Assembly (NCBI RefSeq): GCF_905475395.1
Contig: NC_058342.1
Span: 23,222,640-23,286,639, forward strand
Source of the DNA: Chrysoperla carnea
Taxonomy: Eukaryota > Arthropoda > Insecta > Neuroptera > Chrysopidae
DNA: 64,000 nucleotides
Direction of reading: 5' to 3'
Part shown: in pieces, positions 1-10,300 of the stretch
Position numbering within the stretch: the stretch's first letter is position 1
Layout: every line of letters starts with the position of its first letter
Translations under genes and position numbers: made by a program
The notes under the pieces: model-generated
The model's input: only the letters and a program-made list of their open reading frames with translations
Told to the model about the DNA's origin: nothing
Database searches by the model: none

Positions 1-142
1 TGGAATGTCCCTGTGTCCCGGTACCCATGCCAGGTCTACATTCATTCCTTCCGCCAGCTCCTTTAAAGACGTACGGCAGTTCTGTGCTACCTTTGACGTT
101 AGATAGACTGAGCTGAAACAGTTAGGAAACTTCATAGTGTTT
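1..142 (-). mobile_element. Non-LTR retrotransposon RNase H fragment
   Basis: Read on the minus strand, positions 1-125 give an open stretch containing TSKVAQNCRTSLKELAEG and then WVPGHRDIP. This is the W-P-G-H signature near the end of the RNase H domain of I/Jockey/R1-type non-LTR retrotransposons. It matches closely the fragment at 29.6-29.8 kb ([18 protein letters not shown] then IPGHRDIPG), so both come from one family. The fragment is cut by the window edge. The clade is inferred, and no flanking duplication can be seen. Confidence 0.7.
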
Positions 143-887
143 TTTCAATTATTTTCTACCATGTAACTTTTTTTAGACCACTTTGTGAAAATTTTATCAT
201 ATGTAAATTACCAATTAAGGTCACTGGAAATACATCTTAATTTTATTAATTAGTAAATATACCAAGGATATTATTATAAGTTTACTCTTGCAAGTTAAAG
301 AAAATTTCTATTGAATGAAAATCGCTTCCCCCGAATTTAATGAATTTTTGAAAATCTCAAATACGAAATTCTTGCTTTTTTTGATTTTATTCTCGAAGTT
401 TATCAAAATATTTTTGAGCCATCCTGTATAGTTCGTATTTATTAGCTTTTTTTATGTCATGTTCATGGCCTGTCATAAGGGCTCTAATATCCTAAAGTGT
501 TCAGGGCTTCCAAAGAAGGTTCTGTATTTGGTGTCTGGAGGTTATTAATAAACATTTCTATGTGGTTAACCCTCTAATTGTAAATAACGTAGTTGAATAT
601 TTCTACAATGAAGCTTTCTTTGAAAAAAAGTGATCCGAGTAAAAATTTGTTAGTATGTATTATATGGGAATATCAGCTGTGTAAGTGTGGTATGTATGCA
701 TGTGAAATGTGACAGTGTAATCATGGTATTTCAACAATTAACTCAGTCAATTGTTTGTTTTCACTTGTTTTTAATATGATACTTTTTATAAATTTTCGTT
801 TTTTTTATCGAAACATAGTTCTAGTAATTAAAAATCGAAAGTTGTAGCAAGTTTCTAATTTCACTAATTAAAAAAAAAATTTTCCAG

Positions 888-1394
888 ATCGTGATGATCG
901 TTTACGTCAAGTACGTGATCGTCAAAATGAGGAACGACTTAGAAAATTAAATGAAATCAAACAACAAGCATTACAAGCACAAAAAATACGTGAACAAAAA
1001 GAGGAAGAACGACGTAGACGTATTGAGGAGATGCGTGCACGTGATCAAGATCGACGTGCGTTAGTCGAAGAACGTAAAAAACAAATTGAAGATGTTGAAC
1101 GTGATCGACGAGAATATATATTGCGTAAAAATCAAGAGCGTGAAGAACGTCTCAAATCTAAACAACGTAATGAACGTTGTTCACCCGTATTCGCATTTGG
1201 TTCGTCTACGCCACGTATGCTTGAGCCCGCCGATACAGGTGGTTCATCATTTTGGACAAATCGACGTGCTACATCTACGACAAATATGATGTTCGCTGGC
1301 CTTCCAATTAGTCGAAGATCTTCTGAACGTGATGTCGATGGCAGCAAAAAACGTGCCACCTCTGCTGGTGGATTAGACAGGGATCCACCAGAAG
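888..1394 (+). CDS. ens: ens exon: microtubule-binding coiled coil
   Basis: An acceptor TTTTCCAG ends at 887 and a GTAAAC donor follows 1394. The exon is 507 nt and phase 1 at both ends. The first ~100 residues are a charged helix with repeated E/R/K/Q heptads (for example KEEERRRRIEEMRARDQDRR). A segment CSPVFAFGSSTPRML follows, matching the arrangement of the N-terminal microtubule-binding region of ensconsin/MAP7. The last third is Ser/Arg-rich. The exon length is a multiple of 3 with equal phases, so skipping would keep frame. Confidence 0.85.
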
Positions 1395-4300
1395 GTAAAC
1401 ATCTTTTTTTTTGCACATTCAATTGTTTTTTATTTTATTTCATAAATCTGCCGTAATAGGTCAAGAGTCAGGCATAGTATTTGGCATTCATTTTAAAATG
1501 GTTAGCATTTTGATAGCCAGTTCGCAAGTTTTCCCTAGCTATGAAAATTTTCGTAAAGGGCAAACTTGCTCGGCACGACATATACAACACCTTCTCGAAT
1601 TCCTATTCATTCTTAAATAATCGTCAAATAGCGTGCTTGACACTTGACAATTAAAAGCTAGCTATACATGAACACTTTTTTTTTTGGAGAAAAACTCAGA
1701 CGCGCCAAGTACATACCAAGCGCGAGGTTGTTTTTTTACATTGATATACTCCACGCTTTTTGTGGATAAGGAATGTGGCTCAGACGATGGTGATGCTTCA
1801 ATTCACTCCACGCTTTTTATGAGATGGAATGTTTCACGCCAAGCCTGTAGAGAAAATATTTTTTTTCTCGTACACGCCAAGCTTTTCCAGTTTATTTTAG
1901 TCCACACTTGATTTTTTGAAACTTTTTTATGTAAAAAGAGTGTTCGTTTAAAGGTAGCATTAAAGATATCGTAAGATAAGTTACAAAACACATATCCTCT
2001 CATCATTAGAGAAGGACATCCCTGTCTTATGATATCTCTTCGACTAAAATTCAAGGTTACCTTCCAATATATGCTGTGAGATTTGTTCTTTGTTTTGGCT
2101 AAAATGCCACAAAACTTGAGCATAAAAAAACCAATTTTCTTAGGTCGAGATAATGTAGTACATTTTTTACCGTTAAGAGTAATATCGAGGGAATTTAATG
2201 CGATTGGATTCACTGAAACTGTAGCTCAAACTTACAAAAACGATTATTGAAAACATGTTTTTATAATTTCGGAAATTGGAGCCTCAAACATGTTATACTT
2301 GATAAAAAAAAAGGTCATTGGAACTTAGCTTGATCCAATTCGATTTGGATTCACCCTCAGTGACGGATTAACCATTAGGCGGATTAGGCAACTGAATAGG
2401 TTCTCCGGGGAAGGCCAAAAGAGAAATCTGTACAAGAAGGGCGCCACAATTGGATACCAAGTTGATTTACGAAGATGAAATCAAAAAAGGACAGGAAAGA
2501 CAAATTTTTTATGAGAAGGGACCATCCATAAATTACGTCACGCCAATTACGATTTTTAACACCTTTCTCCCCTCTCTTGTTACATATGGTCGCCTTTTTT
2601 TGAAGCCCCTCTCTTGTTATGGCGTTACAAATTTAATAATTTAATATATATAATTAAAATAAAACAGAACAAGTGACGTCACAAATCTTCTGATCTCCCC
2701 TACAATGTCACATTTCATTGTCTCCCTCCACCTCAACGTGTGACGTAATTAATGGATGATCCCAATGGGCTGCACAAAAGGGGGCCTTAAGTTGATTTAC
2801 GAAGACTAAAAAATTGAAAAAAAGGGAACAGGCAAATTTTTATGAGAAGGGATACACACAAGGGGGCGCTAATGTGATTTACGAAGACTTAATCCGTAAC
2901 TGTTCACGCTTATCGATTTATGTTGGCATTAACTTTCCTGGAGTTTTACAAACTAATTGGCAAGTATTTTGATGACAGTTCTCCAATCATATAGAAGGAT
3001 GCATACTCGGTGACCATGGTATTTAGACCCATTTTACGGTCTCAACCGATATCTTCCATGGCCATTTCACTTTTTCACTTGGGTTAAAATAACCTCTAAA
3101 TAAGTTTTACCATGTCTAAAAATTTTGGCATCATTTACAGCATATGTTGGAACGTACCTCAATTTGTATAGACGGAATATTTTGTAATTTAAAAAATTTA
3201 TTTTCGCTTTTTATTGCACGAATTTTTTAATTTTCTATTTAAAAAATATCATTCACCTTTATTTTTTTCCCAAAACATTTTCGAACTTTCTAATTCAATT
3301 CAACAAAATTTGTTTCAATTGGATCTTACAATAAAATTGAAAAACATAACCCTTCTTTTAATCGGACAAAAATTTTCTCGAACTTAGTACATTGATTTAA
3401 TTGTTTCATGATTTTGTTGAATTTGAACATAATGTACAGATGGTTTATGGGTAATTAAACGACTAATAGCTGAAATGGGAAATCTTTAAGGTTATGGGGG
3501 AAAACTGATATATAAAAACATCACTAACACATACACAACACTCTTGATTTTTCCAGATTTTCGAATGTCTACATCAATGTATGAAGTTTTTCATTGGCAC
3601 ACTCCTAGCCCCTCTACTGGCTCTAGGCCAGCTCAGGGTAAATGGCCTTAACTTGCACATATATTTTATATAACAAGAAGTTACAATTCAAAATCATTTG
3701 GGTGGTGTTTTATTTCTGAACTAATCATAACTAACTATCGCTTAATTTTTTCTTTTTTGGTTTTTTATGTTTTGATTTTTCACATTTTTCATTGAGGTTT
3801 CATTTTACAACTACAGTCAAAATCAACTATAATGATATTGAAGAAATGCCTAAATAGTCGAACAGTCTAAGGCGTTAGTCTTTGACCGTTTGACTACTTA
3901 GACTAAGGTTGCTGATTCGAATCCAGACAGCGACAGTGTGAACAATTATAATTAATCGGGGCGGTAGAATTGATCACATTGTCGTCGCTTGAATAAGAAT
4001 GAAGTAACCGATTCCACACACATCATAAATGTAATTGTAATATATGAATGTAATTTAATAAATAAAAATTAACAAATAATGATGTGGGTGGCCTCTGTTA
4101 TAGATGTGTATCAGAAAACGGAGGTTAAACCCCATTATTATATTCTATATAGAAGAAATTACAGTCGTTGTAAGCAATATGAATAAAATTTTTCGGTACC
4201 TGGAGTAATTTTCAAAATATTGAAAATTTTGTTTAATTATTTAGCTTTCGATATTTCGAAAACCAAGTCAGATATCTAAAAATTTTATTCTTATTCTTCG

Positions 4301-7300
4301 TTATTTGACGACATTGATGAATTTTTATTGAAAGAGTCATCAAATTAAGGTAGTACGAGCGCCAGAGCAATTTTAGACTTAGGGTTGAAATTATTTTTAT
4401 CTTATTTTCAACTTTGACGATGAATTTTGTTATAACTTCCATGTATGAAGATGAAGAAAAAGAATAAAATTTTTTGATATCTGCCGTAGTTTTCGAAATA
4501 TCGAATGCTAAATAATTAAAATCTTTGAATGTTTTTTTCTTACTTTTCGTCTTTAATCGTCAAGTTATAACAAAATTCACCATCAAAATTGAAAATAAAT
4601 ATTTTTTTTTAAATTAGTGTCCCCACCGCGGTACTCATACATCCTTAATTAATCGAGCTCAACGGATTTTTTTTTTGTTTTCATTAATTTATTAAAGTTT
4701 TAACTCTAATTTAAATCAATGTTAAATATGCCTGCTCTCATAAGAAAGATAAAATGAACATATCGCCTATCGGATATGATGACCATAATTGTATACCCTT
4801 TCAATGTCGCTATAACCAATTTTGACTGTTTTTTTTTTTTTAACTGTCAACATGATTTTGAATTGAATTTTGTTTTTCTTTTAAATTTGTTTGAATAACA
4901 TCATTATATTTAATAATAATTTTAACACGCATGCGTTGTTTAGTTTCTGTTTTTTAACAATACTTAGTTGTATTTATTTTAAAATTTAGTTTCGGTTTTC
5001 ATAACTTGTGTTTTTCCTAGTTTTTTTGTGTGTGATTTTCCTCATTTTTTAATTACAGCAGTTTTAATTTTTGATTTTACTATAAAAACACGCATGCTCC
5101 AAAAATGAGATTTAACATTTTTAATATATGTAATGTGTACTTAAGAGAATACAGTGTGTTCCAAAATTTTGTATTCAACAGGCGATTATTTTTTTCTTGA
5201 ATTGTTATATCTAGAAGAAAATGGATTTTTATTTGAATTCATTCAGAAAATAGTATACTTTTATTTTATTCTGCCCGATATTTGATGGCAAAAGGTTAAT
5301 TTTGAAATTTTCAAAGGGGATCTTGTTTCTTAATCGGATGAATATTATAGTCAGGCTGATACGGGTACAGCGCTATTCTGGCGTTAAAGGAAATGAAGCA
5401 ACGAACGCGTTGGCATGAGGGAGGTCATCTTAAACGTCCTATTCACCTGAGCCCATCATTCTCATAACATGATGCTTCGTAATTTACTGAATCGAGGAAT
5501 GGCTACACAAGCCCATCTTGATTACTGGGACTTTGCGCAGAGCGCATACGACAGGCGAAATTGTGTGTAACCACAGCTAGACTATTCGACTGTGCTCGCC
5601 AGAAACTCACTAGAGCACAGTTGAGAAGTTTTAGAGCACAGTTGTCGATTGAGAAGCCACCTTCATAAGATGGGGATATCTGATGATCTCACTTGTGGAT
5701 CTGTATGGAGGACGATGAAATCAAACCGCAAACACATTGCCCTCGGATGACAGCTTGTTCTCAAGGAAATCGCAAAGGAGTCTCGACCTAGGACTCATTT
5801 GCGATTCCCCTCTCATGTATTATTGTTATTATTATTCTTAACCGGATCGAAAAACTGTATTTTTCATCTTTTGAAAACATTTTATTTTGTATAAGGGAAA
5901 TATTCCTCTATGACGACCTAGCTATGATGATATTTTACGACTTTTGGGTCTAATCTACTTTGTAATGTTTTTTTCTTCCGTAATGTTTTTGGGGTCCGTT
6001 CAACAGTACTACCAACTTTCGAGATATAATTTTTAAAGAAATTTAAATTGCCATGGGTGAACCCATGTTTTGTCCCAAGGATAGGGGAGGGGGGTAGCAA
6101 ATCAATAGTTTTTGCTTAAAAATTTCATAATTACTATTATATTTATTCATACTTAATTAGTGAAAGTGTATAGAGATTCCAGATCTAAGGTGGGGTAGAT
6201 TCCCACCTCTCCTTGATACGCCCTCTTGAAAATATCATCAAAGATCTGATCGAATAAATAGAAAACTAGATAATTTTGTGAACTTTTCTAAATAAGACAT
6301 TTTTTCTCTAGATAAAACATTTAGGGAAATACAACGCCAATTGACTGAATAAGGAACACTCGGTATATCGTACAGTATAAATTTTGAATGGATTAATGTT
6401 TGAAGATGGTTCGACTGTACTCTCGCAAAAAAAAAAATTGAAGACCTAACAAATTTTTTTTGAGAATGACTAAAAAAAATTAATTACTCGAAGTGAAAAA
6501 TTTTGGTAAACCAGAAAAAATTTTTTATCTCCATGTAGATGATGCTGATTCAAACAATGTTCAAACACCGATTGGATACAACAATCGTGTGGCAAGACGA
6601 CGTACTGATTTGATGCCTACAATACCGTCACCGCGTGGCACATCGGTTCAACATACAAAACCATTCACCAGGTCACCAGGTAGGGCTTATAGCATGACGC
6701 GACTAGATCAATTAGCCCAGCCTAGACAACGGCGAGTTCCTACACCCGAACTGGACGTGGTTATGGAGCATCGACCCGTCTCCATGACCCGTTCATATCC
6801 AAGTAAAAAGTCCGATGTTGTAGATACCAGTAATCAATTATCGCGTAGTATGAGTCATTTGGCCGGTAGTAAACCTCTGCGGAAGTCTGATACCAGCACA
6901 AGCATGTCACATTTGAATTTTAGTCGCCCTATGGTCACGCCTCGCATGAATAAAACGGAGCGCATGCGTAGACAACGTCTGTTGAATGCAAATAATACAG
7001 ACAATTTAGCACCAGGTAAGCGCATGTCTCAACTTTTTTTTTTTATAAATAGTTTTTTTAAACTTCTTCATAATCATTTTCTTCAGTTTCTTGACGATTT
7101 GTAATTAAAAACAAACTTACTCTTCCATTGGCACTGGCGTCGCTTTGTAAATTACAAATAAAAGGGTGGTACACATGCATTCAAAAATTTACAAGGTGTT
7201 ACAAAAAAAATGGTACCTAATTTTTCGTTTATACAAATCAAATAGTTCATTAAATCATGGATGTGAAAAAAAAAAAATTTTCTTTCGAAATATCGATCTT

Positions 7301-10300
7301 TACATCGACCGACAATGAATTTGTATTCATAAACTTGTAAACGGGCTCAACAATCAATTTAATATTAATTGAATCTGATATTAAAATTCATACTTTGAAG
7401 TTCTTTTTGTTATTTCGCGATACTTTTGAATGAATATTTTGAAAAGGTGATTTTATCTGCTATTATAAACTTATCTTGCTAAGGTTTTTTTGTGCTATAT
7501 CCTAAAAATAATTCATTTTCCAAAGTTTATAGTAACACTCTTATAGTATAACCTTTTTTCTATTTTGATAAATTTGACTATATAATTTGGTACCAATTTT
7601 TTTTGTTACATTCTATATTTTTTACTTAAAAAGTGATAACAAGATCCATTCCTAGTTTCATGCAGAATACGTGTTTAAATTTCGGGATAATCAAAATATT
7701 TGTTCCTGATCAAATATCCCCGAATCGTTTGGAACAAATTGGGGACTTCGGGCTATTCGGGGTAAATGTCTTCGGGCTATTGGAGATATTGGATTCCGAA
7801 TATTTTTTCGGTACGTTAGTGGTTTTTCGTGGATGCCTCCGTCGAGGTAACTCAAATAATATTAGTCTCTAATTTTTGTCTCAAGTTTGTAACACTTAGA
7901 AATATTGACTATCTAATTAGCCCATTTCCGGTTGTCCGTCTACCTGTCGACACGATAACTCAAAAACGAAAGGAGATATCAAGCTGAAATCAATTAATAA
8001 CAAAAGTTAAAAATATTTTTCCTTATAAAAAAATAAACAACTTTAGTTTGATACATTTTTTCGTAAACATCAATGTTTAACCGCGAGGGTGCAAATTAGG
8101 ACAAAACTTTGGTGTCCTTTTTCTCTAAAACTGTAAAAGATAGGAAGTTCAAAATTCGCAGCTATCTTCAAATTCACTAGTAATCGACCTCGAAAATTTA
8201 GAAATGTTAGAGAATTTTGAAATTCTGGAAAAGTCAGGGAATTAGAGTATCGGTCAGAGAAAATAATACAAATTCTTCCTTCACGTCAAAGACTCAAGGA
8301 ATTTTTGCTACAATCACGAAATTTCATAAGAAAAATTCGATCGTTACTCTGAAAAATTAGCTGGCAGTTACTCAAACTGTCAGAAACGTTTTACTTATAA
8401 CGTATTCTACTATCTTTTCGTCTCTGAAATCCAATATATATCCTTACCTCTGAATCCTTTTACACAACTTGTTAATCTCAATTTTGCTCTCGAATTGCTC
8501 GAACAACAACGCTTAATTAACATGCTCTGAAAGGTGAGAGGATACATACAACTCAAATATACATACAACAGGTGACGGAAAAAAAATGGGGTTAGTTTAT
8601 ATTTTTTTTAAGGGTAAATTTGCATGAATTTTTTTTTTAAGTATTTACATCAAGTAAAAAATTTTCTTCTCATGCATGTAAGTAAAAAAATAATGGTTAT
8701 TGGTTTATATATTTGGGACAATTTACATATTCACAGATTAAATAATAAAGTAGGGACGTATTTAGGTAAATTTAACTCTCTATATAGGTTTAAGAGTCAG
8801 TTTTTATCATCTAATTTGCAATCTTTTTGATGGCTGAAGTGTTTTGTTATAAATTTTAATTTTCGAGATGTTGGAAATTGTTTTAAATTTGTTTTTGAAC
8901 CCAAAAAACACGAAAATAGAATTGATATAACTATAAGAACGAGTAGATTTCTGAAAAAAACCGATCCGAGATATCGTTTTTCTCAGAAATTACTCGTCTT
9001 ATCATCAAATGAACGGTTTGTGAATTTTTTTTGAATCAAATTTTCTTTATTTCCGAGATGTACGTATGTTTTTGCCCTCTAAAAAACGCGAAAATCGAAT
9101 TCATCTAACGATACTGAAAACGTCAAAAACTAATCAGAGATATCATTTTTCACATAACATACTCGCTCATTTATCAAATGGGCTCGGTTTTATGGCCACA
9201 AATGGGGTAACTCACCGAAATATTCGTCATTTATTGGATTGTAAAAGTGAGCAATAAAGACATTTCACTTCGAATACCTAAAAAAAAATCGACGAATTGG
9301 ATCTTAGAAACTGGCTTTAAAACTAATACGCTCCTTTAAAATTTTTATTTGCGCCTATTATTTATTCTGTGTGTTTTTATTTTATTTTTTGTATTTATAT
9401 GTTGGTACACCTGTTAAAATTTTAATAATAGTATTAATTTTCAGTTTAAAAATAAATAATAATTTGGTTTTTGAGTTTTGATCAAGCGCTAATAGATTTT
9501 AATTTTTCAAAAAAATTTTTTTTTCTTCTTGGAAATAATTTAGGTGTGCGTAGCGGTGAAGCAACCCCATCTCGACCTGGTAGTGCTATGAGTGGCACAA
9601 GTAGTGTTGCATCAGGAGTTACAATGCGCAGGCCAACGTCTGCAGTACATACTCCACCTAGAAAACCTAGGCCTGCATCCATTGCTGGTACAGGACTTTC
9701 TTCTGATTACACCAAAAAGAATAGTATGTCTCTTAATATTTCTGAAATAATATGCTGGGAGAAAATTTAAGGAAGATTTTTTGCGGATTATAATTTCTCC
9801 TTCTCCACTTTCTGAGGTTAAAATAATCGTTATTTTTGTGGAATAAATCTTAAATTTTCTCCGCTTCAATATTCTTTCTAAATATTTCTGCTTTTAAAAA
9901 ACAAAATTGTGTTTTTTGTTGAAGGTATTTCTAATAATGATGTTAAAAATGTCGGATCAGATCATTCGAAACCACCAATTCCTCATTCGAGTACAAAATC
10001 TTTCAGTGGTAAAGTCGATAGAATTCCATCCAAATCAAACTTAGGCTTAAAGGTATGTTTTCAAGAACTCTGTTCATACATGACATACATTTTCGAAAAA
10101 TTGAGAATTTGTCAAAACCTGCTTATAAAATCTACGAAATATGTGAAAGTTTCTTATCTTTCTCCAAAAAGTCTATAAAGCAGGAAATTCTCAACCTTGC
10201 GAAAATAAGTTTTTTATTTTGTCTAGCAAGAAAATTATTTGTAATTCGATTATTATTGAATCCGCAGGGAACATCGTCTGCACGAAATTCAGCAAAAACA

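Larger units (their letters stand above)
3814..4828. mobile_element. Pogo/Tigger-like non-autonomous DNA element
   Basis: The left end CAGTCAAAATCAACTATAAT and the reverse complement of the right end (CAGTCAAAATTGGTTATAGC) form imperfect TIRs of about 28 bp. CAGT followed by a TATAA block resembles pogo/Tigger termini. The left flank is TA; the right flank is degraded. A related copy lies at 63441-63982. The interior has no transposase and contains a SINE-like segment and other repeats. Confidence 0.55.
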
